Assembly (NCBI GenBank): GCA_963701815.1
Contig: CAVPBN010000008.1
Location: 62,001-126,000, forward strand
DNA: 64,000 bases
DNA from: AP-15 sp963701815
Lineage (GTDB): Bacteria > Pseudomonadota > Alphaproteobacteria > ATCC43930 > CGMCC-115725
Reading direction: 5' to 3'
Each line of letters opens with the position of its first letter. Within the stretch, counting starts at the first letter, position 1. Shown piece after piece: positions 52,290-64,000 of the stretch. The position numbers and the translations under genes are program-made. Under the pieces are notes generated by a model. It searched no databases. It was not told the DNA's origin and saw only the letters and a list, made by a program, of their open reading frames with translations.

Positions 52290-53423
52290 ATGGCCGGCGG
52301 GTTGACCAAACCGGTGTCGCCTGAAATTTTGGGTCGGTTGTTGCAGCCTCTCGCGCCGACGATCGCGGTCTTGACCGTCATCCTGGCGCTGGCCGCCTGC
52401 GGCAAGGAGGAGAAGGCGGCGGCGCCGGAAATTCGGCCGGTGCGTACGGTGACCGTCGAACCGCGCGAAACCGGCGAGACGATGTCGCTGACCGGCGAAA
52501 TCCAGCCGCGCTATCAAGCCGATATCGGCTTTCGCGTAAACGGCAAGGTTCTCGAACGGCCGGTCGATATCGGGACCAGCGTCAAAAAGGGCGTTCTGCT
52601 CGCCCGCCTCGACCCGCAGCAATATCGTCAGCAACTGGAGGTCGCCAAGGCCGAGGTGGCGTCGGCGGATGCCGAGGTCGCGCGGAGCCGGTCCCAGGAA
52701 TATCGACAACGCGAGCTGTTGAAGAACGGCCACACGACCCAGGTGAAATACGATCAGGCGGTCAAATCCTTCAAGACCGCGCAAGCCCAGGCCGATGCGG
52801 CGCGCGCCCGGCAGATCCAGGATTCGGAAAATCTGGGTTACACCGAGTTGAAGGCCGACCATGACGGGGTCGTCACCGCCGTCGGCGCCGATGCCGGACA
52901 GGTCGTCAGCGCCGGTCAGATGGTCGTACGCCTGGCCCGGCCGGACGAGCGCGAGGCGGTCTTCAACGTTGCCGAGGCTGCCTTCCACAATCCGCAGAAA
53001 GACCCGACCGTTGCAGTCAGGCTGGCCAGCGACCCGGCGATCGAAACCGCAGGGAAGGTGCGTTATGTCTCGCCACAGGCCGACCCGGCGACGCGGACCT
53101 ATACGGTTCGCGTGGCGCTGCCGCAGGCGCCGCCGCAAATGCGGCTCGGCGCCAATGTCATCGGCAGCGTAACGGTGAACCAGAGCCGCAATATATCGAT
53201 CCCGGGAACCGCCCTCTTCGACAAGGGTGGGAAGACGGCGGTCTGGCTCGTCGGCGCGGACGGCGTCGTGCAGCTAAAGCCGATCGCCGTCGCGCGTTAT
53301 CAGGGCGAGGAGGTCGTCGTCGCCGGCGGGCTGTCGCCAGGCGACATCGTCGTCACGGCCGGGGTGCAGAAACTGATCCCGGGCGAAAAGGTGCGTCTGC
53401 TGGAAGCGAGCGCCGAAAGATGA
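52290..53423 (+). CDS. RND efflux periplasmic adaptor (membrane fusion) lipoprotein
   Basis: A 377-residue adaptor. The signal is of the lipoprotein type (TVILALAACGKEEKAAAPEI, lipobox LAAC). It then has the barrel-sandwich halves (YQADIGFRVNGKVLERPVDI and GVVTAVGADAGQVVSAGQMV), the coiled-coil hairpin between them (residues about 105-165; EVASADAEVARSRSQEYRQR), a beta-barrel and the C-terminal domain (VAGGLSPGDIVVTAGVQKLI). These proteins join an RND pump to an outer-membrane channel. ATG 52290 has GAGGAGACAAGG upstream. The expected pump gene starts correctly but stops after 17 codons, so the adaptor is an orphan here. Confidence 0.9.
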   Translation: MAGGLTKPVSPEILGRLLQPLAPTIAVLTVILALAACGKEEKAAAPEIRPVRTVTVEPRETGETMSLTGEIQPRYQADIGFRVNGKVLERPVDIGTSVKKGVLLARLDPQQYRQQLEVAKAEVASADAEVARSRSQEYRQRELLKNGHTTQVKYDQAVKSFKTAQAQADAARARQIQDSENLGYTELKADHDGVVTAVGADAGQVVSAGQMVVRLARPDEREAVFNVAEAAFHNPQKDPTVAVRLASDPAIETAGKVRYVSPQADPATRTYTVRVALPQAPPQMRLGANVIGSVTVNQSRNISIPGTALFDKGGKTAVWLVGADGVVQLKPIAVARYQGEEVVVAGGLSPGDIVVTAGVQKLIPGEKVRLLEASAER

Positions 53424-53473
53424 AGCGGTTCAATCTTTTCGAATGGGCAATCAAACATCGCTCGTTCGTCTGA
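53420..53473 (+). pseudogene. First 17 codons of an RND permease gene, the rest deleted
   Basis: The ATG overlaps the adaptor stop by 4 bp (ATGA) and reads MKRFNLFEWAIKHRSFV before TGA at 53471. The sequence MKxFNLxEWAlxHRSlV is the normal start of AcrB-type pump permeases of the adaptor's subgroup. About 1000 codons should follow; only 146 bp separate this stop from the next gene, so the permease body is deleted, not merely frameshifted. Confidence 0.75.
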
Positions 53474-53480
53474 TACCCGG

Positions 53481-53512
53481 CAAAAACAAAATGCCCGGGA
53501 CCGGCCCGGGCA
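53481..53512 (-). terminator. Terminator for the minus-strand gene at 53620
   Basis: TGCCCGGG (53492-53499) pairs with CCCGGGCA (53505-53512). Read on the minus strand the stem is followed by TTTTGTTTTTG. It also lies just past the truncated permease remnant on the plus strand. Confidence 0.75.
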
Positions 53513-53619
53513 AGGAAATTGCTGGATTTGCGATAGAATCGGGTGATTGAGGCGGTTGCCGATCCCGGCCGTTTTTCGGACGGGATCGGCTTTCGCAGTA
53601 CCCCTATCGCCGCTCGGCA

Positions 53620-55108
53620 CTAAGCCGCATGCAGCAGGTCCAAATACTCTTCGTAGATCGTCATGTTCTTGCCGAAGGAGATCGCCGCGGCTTGGGCGCC
53701 GCAGACCAAGTGCATCCAGCGCCAGGGCTCGCGGGTGTTGTTGTACTCCTCGACGATCGACTGATGATGCTTGAACGCGTGCATTTCGGTGAAATTGTCG
53801 TGGCACACGATCTCGGCGAGGCGCGCGATCAAGGCCTGCGGGTCGTAGCCGGCCTTCATGTATTGGGTGGCCAGGTTGACCACGTCCTTGACCTCCGGCA
53901 CCGCCCGCATCATTCCCAGATTGGTCACCGTCGACCAATCGGTCGGCGGCTGGTTGTAGATGCTGTGCCGGATCGCGTCGAGCAACTCCTCCTGCGTCCG
54001 CTTCGGCAAGGCTGCGACCGCCTTCATATCGGGCTGCGGGTACGGCTCCATCCGACCCGCGGTCGAGCGGATCTCCGGGCCCGACTGCCAGGTCAACAGC
54101 AGCAGCAGTTTGTTCTTCAGGCTGATTCCGTCGAGCCGCAGCAGATAGCGCCGCAGATTGATGCTGGTGTGCAGGTGGACATCCATCGGGTTGCCGCCGA
54201 GGGAGCGCAGGAACAGGCCGGCCGCGCCGATCGACAGCGCCTCGCCGGCGCCGTCCAGCGAGATCCCGCCGGCCAGCGCCTCGGCCATCAGCACCGGAAT
54301 ATCGGCAAAGACCTCGACCGATGAGATCGCCTCGCCGAGCTTGCCGATCGCCGCCGTTTCATCCTCGCCGGTGCGCTGGCGGTAGATGCGCTCCAACAGG
54401 TGGTGCTCCTCGATCAGCCCGTTGATCTGCGGCAACGGCGAGGGCATCGGATTGTTCGGGGCGACCGGCGAACGGGTAACAAAGCGCACCACCGGGCGCA
54501 TCACGGTTTTGAAGAACTCGTCGTCGAGCACTCCGGTCTCGAAGGCGCGCCACACCGTGCCGGGGAACATGAAATAGTGGTCGTCGTTGAAATTTTTCGG
54601 GATCGCCACGCTCAGCAGCAGATCGAAGGCCTCGATACGAGGCGCATGATCCCACAGCCACTGGTAAAGATGGTCGGCCTTGTTCCACTCGCCGCGCCCG
54701 ACCGCGGTGAGGAACGCCGCTTTGGTCGCTTCGACCCCGCCGGCATCCTCCGGCGCGAATTCGAACAGGCTGTATGGCCCCATCGCCGGATGGTTGATGT
54801 GCTTGTTGGTCAGCGCCACGTGCTGCAGCACCGGGACAAACCGCTCTTCGCCTTCGAGGCGCTCGACCGTCTTCGATATCGCGTAGAGGCCGGCCAGGGG
54901 GTGCAGCGGGCCGCCGTGATGACCCGGCGGCATCTCGGTGGAGCGGGTCACCGCCAGCGCAGAGGCCATCAGCATGGTTTGGGTCGATACCCCCGCGCGC
55001 AGTTTGTCCAGCGTGCGGTCCAGAATCTCGTCGGGAGAGGTATCCTCGATAAACTGGACCAGCGGCTCGATGGCGTCGGAATATTTGAACCCGGGTCGGC
55101 ATGGGCAT
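53620..55108 (-). CDS. His-rich conserved protein of unknown function (one frameshift near the start)
   Basis: About 495 residues, mostly helical. I do not recognise a named family. His clusters recur: GHHGGPLHPLAGLYAI, HVALTNKHINHPAMGPY, KNFNDDHYFMFPGTVWR, EEHHLLERIYRQ, NPMDVHLHTSINLRRYL and EMHAFKHHQSIVEEYN. Such regularly spaced His in helices suggests a metal-containing or heme-like enzyme, perhaps of the questin-oxidase type, but the match is weak. The likely start is ATG 55108 (MPMPTRV) behind ACGGAGTGTTCGCC; a one-base slip near 55088 joins it to KYSDAIEPLVQFIEDTSPDE. No operon partner on this strand; the glycosidase genes are divergent. Confidence 0.62.
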
Positions 55109-55588
55109 GGCGAACACTCCGTCAGTGCGATGGTTTTTGCGTCTCTAATCTCACTCTTTCGGCGAAAGCGGCGCGATCCGTCGGCACCGCAGCGGCGCAG
55201 GCCGGCAGCGATGCCCGACCGGGCCGTGAACTCAGCGAAAAATCCGTCCCTGTGCGGCAGCGGCGAACCGGCATCCCCCGGATTTCCATTACTGTATGGG
55301 GCGATGCTGGCCACGATTGAGCATGACGGCTTGTCTGGCAAGGAAATTCGACCGCTGATCCGCGCATAGGTGGGTCGCAGAAGCTGCGCAATCGCGTCTG
55401 TCTGCCGGGCGTACAGGAACGTGGCGCTGCCGCGGGAAACGGGGAACCCGTCGACCGCCGAACACTTGCGCGCGAGGTGACAAGGACCAACGAAAAGTCG
55501 ATGATCGCCCGTCAGGCGCCGCGCCGGGGCCGGGCTGCCTCTTATGCAGGCGTTGTTGCTCGCCAGCAGATAAGCACAGGGAGATCAG
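55109..55588. other. Divergent intergenic region, no gene seen
   Basis: About 480 bp between the His-rich gene and the GH63-type gene. Open frames in it show no family. The ribosome site of the next gene, CACAGGGAGATCAG, is at its right end. Both promoters should be here. Confidence 0.4.
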
Positions 55589-58325
<2,737 letters not shown>

Positions 58326-58336
58326 GCGGGACGATC

Positions 58337-59824
58337 ATGGCGCCCGCACCGCGCTATCCGATCGCTGTTTCAGATCAACACCCGCGTCTGGCTCCAGCGT
58401 CTGTCGCGCGAAGCCGGCAAACGCAATCACCCTGGCCGACATCGACGAGGCCACGCTCGACGGCTTTGCCGAACAGGGCTTCGACTGGATCTGGCTGTTG
58501 AGCGTCTGGCAGATCGGCGCCGCCGGCCGGGCCGTTTCGCGCAGCAACCCGCAATGGCGCGCCGAGTTCATGGCCGTTCTGCCCGACCTGACCGAGGACG
58601 ACATCTGCGGCTCCGGCTTCGCGATTACCTCCTACACCGTCAGCGAGTCGCTGGGCGGCGAAGCGGCGCTCGCGCAATTCCGCGAAAATCTGGCAAAGCG
58701 CGGCATCAAGCTCTTGCTCGATTTCGTGCCGAACCACACCGCCCCCGACCATCCCTGGGTGAAGACCCATCCCGAGTATTATGTCGAAGGCAGTGCGGCG
58801 GCGCTGGCCGCGTCACCGTACAACTATTTGCGCGTCGAGACCGATCGTGGACCGAAGATGCTCGCCTATGGCCGCGATCCGAATTTTCCCGGTTGGCCCG
58901 ACACCTTGCAGCTCAATTACGGCAATGCCGAACTGCAGGCGGCGCGCATCGACGAGCTGATCGCAATCGCCGGCCAGTGCGACGGCGTGCGCTGCGACAT
59001 GGCAATGCTGCTGTTGCCCGAAATCTTCCAGCGCACCTGGGGCGTTGCGCCGGAGCCGTTCTGGCCGAAGGCGACCGCGGCGGTTCATGCTCGATATCCC
59101 GCCTTCACGTTCATGGCAGAAGTCTACTGGGACCTCGAATGGACCTTGCAGCAGCAAGGTTTTCAATATTGTTACGACAAGCGGCTCTACGACCGTCTGC
59201 GGGACGGCATTGCCGGGCCGATCCGCGGTCACCTGCTCGCCGGCCTCGACTATCAGGACAAGCTCGCCCGCTTTCTCGAAAACCACGACGAGCCCCGCGC
59301 CGCGGCCGAATTTCACTGGTCAAAGCATCAGGCGGCGGCGATCGTCACCTATCTGTCGCCCGGCCTGCGCTTCTTTTATCAGGGCCAGTTCGAGGGCGCG
59401 CGGATACGGGTGCCGACACATCTGTGCCGCGGCCCGGTCGAACCGGTCGACGAAGAGGTCGCGGCATTTTATGTCAAGCTGTTGCAGGTCCTCGAAGACG
59501 ACCGGCGCCTTTCGCGACGGCGCCTGGTCGCAGATCCAGCCACAGCCGGCCTGGGCTGAGAACCGGACCTCGGACGATTTCATTGCCTGCGCCTGGGCCG
59601 GCGCCGACGGCGCCCGCCACGTCGTCGTCGTCAATTACTCCGGCAATCGAGGGCAATGCCGTCTGCCGTTGCCGTTTCCGGAATTGCGCGGCAAGCCGGT
59701 TCGTCTGATCGATCTGATGGGGACCGAGGTCTACGACCGCGACGGCGGCGACCTCGTCGCCAACGGCCTCTACATCGATCACACCCCCTGGCGCTTCAAC
59801 GTGTTTGAGCTGCGCACAGTGTAG
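58337..59824 (+). CDS. GH13 alpha-amylase family protein with three frameshifts
   Basis: A (beta/alpha)8 glycosidase of about 490 residues. The four GH13 regions are present: LLLDFVPNHTAPDHPW (region I), DGVRCDMAML (nucleophile Asp codon at 58996), FTFMAEVYWDLEW (acid/base Glu codon at 59119) and RFLENHDEPRAA (Asp codon at 59287). Slips near 58372 and 58428 disturb the N-terminus (LFQINTRVWLQRLSREAGK in the correct frame), and one near 59515 disturbs the C-terminal beta domain, which ends DHTPWRFNVFELRTV. ATG 58337 comes 11 bp after the GH63-type stop, so both are one unit acting on the same cytoplasmic alpha-glucan. A remnant of a second such tail lies at 61893. Confidence 0.78.
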
Positions 59825-59831
59825 AATAAAT

Positions 59832-60908
59832 ATGTTCCGAAAAGTTGCCGCCGCCGCCATGACATTCTCGGTCGTGGCGTGCAGCAGCATCGGTCCGGCG
59901 ACGGTCCCGCACGACCGGATCGATTACGGAAGCGCGATCGGCAATTCCTGGAAAGAGCAGACGCTGCTCAATATCGTCAAGCTCCGGTATGCCGATATGC
60001 CGATCTTTCTCGAAGTCTCCCAGGTTATTGCCGGCTACCAGCTCCAAAGCGCGATCGGCGGCAGCTTTACCGCCGGGAACTTTACTGCGGGCATCGTCGG
60101 TCCCTTTACGGCGGTCGGCGGCGCGAACGCAGCCGGTACCTACACCGATCGGCCCACGGTGATTTATTCGCCGCTCACCGGGGTGGATTTCCTGAAGAGG
60201 CTGATGACGCCGATTCCGCCGAGTTCGGTGCTGTTCATGCTGCAATCGGGGTATTCCGCAGATCGCATTATGCCGATCATGCTGGATTCGATAAACGGTC
60301 TCAACAACGAGTCGAACCGGCTCAACCGGGCGGCGGACCCGAAATTCACTCGCCTCGTCGAACTGATGCGCGAGGGTCAGCTCGCCGGCGCCGTTCAGAT
60401 ACGGATCGAGCGTCCCAAGGACGGTACTGAGAGTTCCGTGCTCATTTTTGGACCGAGCAAGGACCCGCAGCTCGCGGCCAGGGGTAGGGAATTAAAAAGC
60501 ATTCTCGGGATAAAGTCCGATTTACGAGAGCTCAAAGTCAACTATGGCGGCTATTCGGGAAAAGACAACGAAATCGACATGATGACGCGCTCGATGCTGC
60601 AGATCATGCTCGAATTCGCAGCCATCGTGCAGGTGCCCGTGTCGGATGTAGCTCAAGGGAAGGCCGCACCCGGCATGGCCGGCGCCCAGACGCCGGGAGC
60701 GCCGGTCGGTCCGCCGTTCCGGGTCCTGGTCGCAGATACGCCGCCCGAGAACCCCTATGTTGCCGTGCAATACGATAAGAGATGGTTCTGGATCGCTGAT
60801 ACCGACATCCAATCCAAATACACATTCGGGATCATCATGCTGCTGTTCTCTATCGCGGATACCGGAATAAAGGGGTCTCCGCCCGTCGTCACCATACCCA
60901 CCCAATGA
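59832..60908 (+). CDS. Conserved lipoprotein of unknown function
   Basis: A 358-residue protein with a lipoprotein signal (FRKVAAAAMTFSVVACSS; lipobox VVAC). The next block, IDYGSAIGNSWKEQTLLNIV and KLRYADMPIFLEVSQVIAGY, is conserved in a widespread proteobacterial hypothetical family. Later parts include SVLFMLQSGYSADRIMPIML, SILGIKSDLRELKVNYGGYS and WFWIADTDIQSKYTFGIIML. No catalytic motif seen. It starts 7 bp after the GH13 stop but in these genomes travels independently of glycosidases. A membrane protein gene follows, and the pair may be functionally linked. Confidence 0.78.
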   Translation: MFRKVAAAAMTFSVVACSSIGPATVPHDRIDYGSAIGNSWKEQTLLNIVKLRYADMPIFLEVSQVIAGYQLQSAIGGSFTAGNFTAGIVGPFTAVGGANAAGTYTDRPTVIYSPLTGVDFLKRLMTPIPPSSVLFMLQSGYSADRIMPIMLDSINGLNNESNRLNRAADPKFTRLVELMREGQLAGAVQIRIERPKDGTESSVLIFGPSKDPQLAARGRELKSILGIKSDLRELKVNYGGYSGKDNEIDMMTRSMLQIMLEFAAIVQVPVSDVAQGKAAPGMAGAQTPGAPVGPPFRVLVADTPPENPYVAVQYDKRWFWIADTDIQSKYTFGIIMLLFSIADTGIKGSPPVVTIPTQ

Positions 60909-61034
60909 ATCCGTCGCACGGGACCACGGACCGGTCTCGCTGCTCGACCGGCCGGCAACCACGCTTACTGAGGGGGCGCCGCCCAGTGTCACCGTGCTTC
61001 GTCAACCAGTGAACACCGTCATTGGAGAGCGCTG

Positions 61035-61797
61035 ATGCGGACCAGGCCCGTCCTCTTTGACGACAACCATCCCGCATTGTTACCGACGCGCCGGCGAGCC
61101 TGGTCGTTCCGCCCGAAAACTTCGCAGGCCGGATCGGCCGCCGACTTCTCCACGAATTCCGTGAAGTATTGCCGCCGACGATCTTCTTTTTTATTGGCTT
61201 CAACTTTGTCGTGTTTACGACGCAACCTGCTGGTTGCCCATTATCTTTCGCCTTCAGCACTTTCATGCTGGCTACCACCGCCGCGCTCATCGTCGGCAAG
61301 GCGGTGCTGGTCGCCAACATGATGCCCTTTCTGACGGCGCTACGATCGAGCACCGTTGATCCTGCCGATTCTGTTCAAGACGCGCGGTTTACTGGACAGT
61401 GGTGTTCTTTGCCCGCCTGCTCGAGCGGTTCCTGCATTTTTGGCTTATCGAGCATAAACCGTCGGCGGCTTCCGTTTCCTGTCATCTGATCACGAGTTTC
61501 TCCTGGCATCGTTTTTCCGCGATTTCGCTCTGGATACTGGTCCTGTTTCTGATCTATGTGACGGCATCGGAATTCAGCCATCTGTTTGGCCGAGGTGAGA
61601 TTCCGCGACTGTTCTTCACCTACCGTCCGTCCGAGTTGCAACTGAACCGGAGGCAACGCATCCGCGAATTGTTGCGATTGAGCCGTCTCGCCGATGCTCA
61701 CTCTGCCGACGAATTCCGTGATCCGGAGAGCGCTGCCCACCGCGAGGTGGTCGAAATCTTGCTGCGCCTCACTCCAAAATCCAATGCACGGACGTGA
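61035..61797 (+). CDS. Conserved membrane protein of unknown function (four or more frameshifts)
   Basis: About 250 residues with four predicted helices. Reading across slips gives SLVVPPENFAGRIGRRLLHE, LPPTIFFFIGFNFVVFTT, NLLVAHYL, STFMLATTAALIVGKAVLVA, VYWTVVFFARLLERFLHFWL, SAISLWILVLFLIYVTASEF and FFTYRPSELQLNRRQRIREL. The final segment RLSRLADAHSADEFRDPESA is open and ends at 61797. I know this as a recurring hypothetical membrane protein with an Arg-rich cytoplasmic tail; no function is established. The ATG at 61035 is uncertain because of the slips (near 61085, 61210, 61245 and 61385). Confidence 0.6.
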
Positions 61798-61892
61798 CGG
61801 GGCGCGGTGCCGGTACCCCGACACTCGGATCACAGGGGTAGACGACCGGGAACGATGCCGCCGGTCCCAAATTCAAGGTCCACTTCAACCCC

Positions 61893-61988
61893 GGTCTCTG
61901 CATCGATCACCACCCCCGGCTGTTCAATGTGTTCGAGCTGAAGGTTTTGCCGCCGCGGTCCCACCTGCCCCCGAGCGTTGGTCTTTAG
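61893..61988 (+). pseudogene. Remnant of a second GH13 C-terminal tail
   Basis: The frame GLCIDHHPRLFNVFELKVLP matches the last 17 residues of the GH13 gene (GLYIDHTPWRFNVFELRTV), and the DNA matches at roughly three bases in four. Upstream of 61893 no further GH13 motif is found, so only the tail of a lost paralogue survives. Confidence 0.6.
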
Positions 61989-62070
61989 CGATTTATTACC
62001 CTCCGGCCCGCAAGCTGAACGGCGGCAGCGGCAGCGGCCCGGCCGTTTTCGGCCCGAGGGAGGGGTAGTC

Positions 62071-63225
62071 GTGACCAAAGCAGCGATGGCGGCGCGATGC
62101 GCGTTGACGGCGATTTCCGTCGTCCTGGCCGGCGGCGCCGTGCAGGCCGCGGATCTGCCGCCCTATATGCAAGGGCTTGTCGGCGCTTCGGCCGTTTCGC
62201 CCGCAGAGATCGCCACGCGGAACGTGCTGCAGCTGAACGCGACGATGTTCGACCTCTACGACAACGCCTCGGCCATCTTTCGAAAAAACATCCTCGCCGG
62301 TCATCCGGTGATTCTGGCGCTGTTCTCCGGATCGGGCGGTCGGTTCATCCTCTATCGGCCGGGCATGGCTCCGGTCGAGGCGCCGCCGGTGCCGATTGCC
62401 TACCAGGTCCTGAAATCGGTCGGGCACAGCACGATGGCGTTGGCGGAGGTGGTCGGGCCGTATCTCGACAATCCCGCCGACCAGTCCTGGCTCGCCCCGA
62501 TGCGGGCTTACCGCACGCGGATGCAATCGGCGCTCGACGGCATCGATATGATCGACATGCCGGCGGATTGGCGCGGCAACAGCCGCAAGATCTTGCGCAA
62601 CAATCTTGCATTCATGGATGGGGCGATCGCGAAAAACTCGGTCTCGTTCGCCGACCTCGCCGCCTTCGCCGCACATCAGGCGGCGCTTCTCAAGAAAAAC
62701 ATCGCATGGGCGGCGCAAACCCAGGTCGATCACTGGATCGATATCGTCGCCGGCTGGAAACAATTGCTGGGCGCCGACTGGGACAAGACCTACGCCGCCA
62801 GCAACACGATCTACGTCGCCCGGCAGAACAACGTGCTGTTCAGCGTGTTGGCTCAGTTTTTCGGCCCGACCGCGCTCAATGAGCGGCTGATGCTGATCGA
62901 GACCATCTCGTTCACCACCACCCCGGACGAGATGCTCGAAGCGATGACCCGGATCATCGCCGACCGCCCGGTCGGAGCGCTGTTCTTTGGCAATAACCGG
63001 CTGATGGATTACGAGCTGATGGGGGGCGACGCGCGCGCGGCGATCATCGCCGCCGACGCGCAGCGCGGCATCAAGCCGTTTCTGCCGCCATTGGTGCCGT
63101 TCGGCTCGCGCCAATGGCCGATGCTGGTCACGGTCGGCGAGGGCCCCGCGACCCTCGATGCCGTTCGGCCGAAATTCGCAATCGACCCGCCGCCGGGTCC
63201 GCGCAGCAGCCGAGATCTGCAATGA
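62071..63225 (+). CDS. Secreted protein of unknown function, coupled to a molybdenum-hydroxylase gene
   Basis: A 384-residue protein. GTG 62071 follows GAGGGAGGGGTAGTC. A signal peptide (VTKAAMAARCALTAISVVLA, AQAADLPP) leads into a mostly helical mature protein: ATRNVLQLNATMFDLYDNAS, GHPVILALFSGSGGRFILYR, AYQVLKSVGHSTMALAEVVG, SWLAPMRAYRTRMQSALDGI, and MLIETISFTTTPDEMLEAMT. I recognise no family. The next gene's ATG overlaps its stop by 4 bp, so it is translated together with an FAD subunit of a xanthine-dehydrogenase-type enzyme, an unexpected partner for an exported protein. Confidence 0.7.
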   Translation: MTKAAMAARCALTAISVVLAGGAVQAADLPPYMQGLVGASAVSPAEIATRNVLQLNATMFDLYDNASAIFRKNILAGHPVILALFSGSGGRFILYRPGMAPVEAPPVPIAYQVLKSVGHSTMALAEVVGPYLDNPADQSWLAPMRAYRTRMQSALDGIDMIDMPADWRGNSRKILRNNLAFMDGAIAKNSVSFADLAAFAAHQAALLKKNIAWAAQTQVDHWIDIVAGWKQLLGADWDKTYAASNTIYVARQNNVLFSVLAQFFGPTALNERLMLIETISFTTTPDEMLEAMTRIIADRPVGALFFGNNRLMDYELMGGDARAAIIAADAQRGIKPFLPPLVPFGSRQWPMLVTVGEGPATLDAVRPKFAIDPPPGPRSSRDLQ

Positions 63226-64000
63226 ACCTGAACCAGGTGCAGCAGGTCCGCCGGCCGACGACGGTTGACGATATCGACGACTGGCGTAAAGGCTATGCCT
63301 GGCTCGCCGGCGGGACCTGGTTGTTCTCCGAGCCGCAACCCGCGATCGACACCTTGATCGACCTGGAACATCTGGGCTGGCCGGCGTTGCGCCGGACCGC
63401 CGATGGATGCGACATCGCCGCAACCTGCACGATCGCGGAACTTTGCCGTTTTTCCGCTCCGCGGGACTGGACCGCGGCGGCCCTGTTTCAGGATTGCGCC
63501 GATGCGCTGCTCGCCTCGTTCAAGATCTGGAACGCAGCCACCGTCGGCGGCAATATCTGCATGTCGTTGCCGGCGGGTGCGATGATCTCGCTGAGCGTGG
63601 CGCTCGAAGCCCGTTATAGGTTGTGGCCGCGATCGGGACCGCCGCGCGAGGTCGCGGCGCTCGACTTTGTCACCGGCGATCATGCCAATATCCTGCGGCC
63701 CGGCGAATTGCTGCGCAGCATACATCTGCCGGCCGCCGCCTTGCGGAAGCGCTTTGCGCTGCGCCGCATGTCGTTGACCCGGTTGGGGCGCTCGGCCGCA
63801 TTGATCATCGGGACCCAGGACGCGAGCCGACGCGACCTCTTGCTGACGATCACCGCCGCGACCCGGCGGCCGGTGCAGCTTCGCTTTGACCGGCTGCCGT
63901 CGGCGCCGGCATTGCGGCAGGCGATCGAGGACCGGATCCGGGCCCAGGACTATTTCGCCGATGTGCACGGTTCGGCCGCGTACAAACGTCATCTGACCTG
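63222..64000 (+). CDS. FAD-binding subunit of a molybdenum hydroxylase, cut by the window end
   Basis: The frame from ATG 63222 stays open to base 64000 (about 259 residues). WLAGGTWLFSEPQPAIDTLI is the FAD-pyrophosphate loop and NAATVGGNICMSLPAGAMIS the second FAD-binding block of xanthine dehydrogenase/CO dehydrogenase medium subunits (PF00941). The C-terminal CODH_flav_C-like domain follows (LRRMSLTRLGRSAALIIGTQ), ending FADVHGSAAYKRHLT, the usual family tail. It would pass electrons from the molybdenum and Fe-S subunits, expected next to the right, to an acceptor. It overlaps the secreted-protein stop (ATGA). Confidence 0.85.
   Translation, partial: MNLNQVQQVRRPTTVDDIDDWRKGYAWLAGGTWLFSEPQPAIDTLIDLEHLGWPALRRTADGCDIAATCTIAELCRFSAPRDWTAAALFQDCADALLASFKIWNAATVGGNICMSLPAGAMISLSVALEARYRLWPRSGPPREVAALDFVTGDHANILRPGELLRSIHLPAAALRKRFALRRMSLTRLGRSAALIIGTQDASRRDLLLTITAATRRPVQLRFDRLPSAPALRQAIEDRIRAQDYFADVHGSAAYKRHLT

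Overview
The window looks like a piece of the chromosome of a high-GC alphaproteobacterium. Three things point there: the order rph-rdgB-hemW, a GcvA-type LysR gene divergent from a DUF1127 gene, and many acyl-CoA dehydrogenases, glutathione transferases and branched-chain amino acid (Liv) type transporters. I cannot name the genus; a soil or water Rhodospirillales/Rhizobiales-like organism would fit. I see no tRNA, rRNA or CRISPR array.

Layout. 1-2.0 kb: the end of an SRPBCC gene, a wrecked DUF559 gene set among palindromic repeats, and a decayed insertion sequence. 2.0-7.3 kb: LysR/DUF1127 divergent pair, a CmcJ/NvfI-type oxidoreductase, an MHS-type transporter and an acyl-CoA dehydrogenase. 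7.3-9.6 kb: a scar region, by eye lower in GC, with a truncated DUF433-type antitoxin, a vapBC pair and a 151-bp copy of the nearby dehydrogenase. 9.6-17.9 kb: a large secreted protein, an amidohydrolase, a lytic transglycosylase with a SPOR domain, an LVIVD protein, a CobW-type GTPase and a hydrolase. 18.5-21.7 kb: the housekeeping run rph, rdgB, hemW and an FMN reductase. 21.7-26.9 kb: an ABC substrate-binding protein coupled to a polysaccharide deacetylase, a two-subunit acyl-CoA dehydrogenase pair and a GST. 27-34.2 kb: a secreted trypsin-fold protein without catalytic residues, livFGMH on the minus strand, a COG4705 membrane protein and a secreted beta-propeller.

34.5-41.2 kb: a two-component flavin monooxygenase (reductase plus oxygenase) divergent from three consecutive 102-residue small-barrel genes, then an unusual MshEN-AAA ATPase, a small lipoprotein and a thiamine-diphosphate enzyme. 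41.2-46.8 kb: methyltransferase, LLM oxidoreductase, a Cys-rich secreted protein, cupin, GST and a large radical SAM protein. 46.9-53.5 kb: four small envelope proteins, an HpnL-like membrane protein, a histidine phosphatase, pgm, and an RND adaptor whose pump gene is reduced to 17 codons. 53.6-64 kb: a His-rich conserved protein, a GH63-type and a GH13-type glycosidase, a lipoprotein, a membrane protein, a secreted protein and the start of a molybdenum-hydroxylase FAD subunit that runs off the window.

Many genes carry single-base frameshifts (at least 25, in 13.5-16.2, 25.4, 30.8-34.2, 43.0-43.2 and 55.1-61.8 kb), while the housekeeping genes are clean. In most cases the protein reads on without loss after a one-base correction, so long-read indel error is the simplest explanation; true deletions (DUF559, insertion sequence, DUF433, RND pump) are a separate matter. 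Catabolic enzymes, CoA-ester oxidation and uptake systems dominate. The small secreted and membrane proteins of unknown role are the least explained part of the window.
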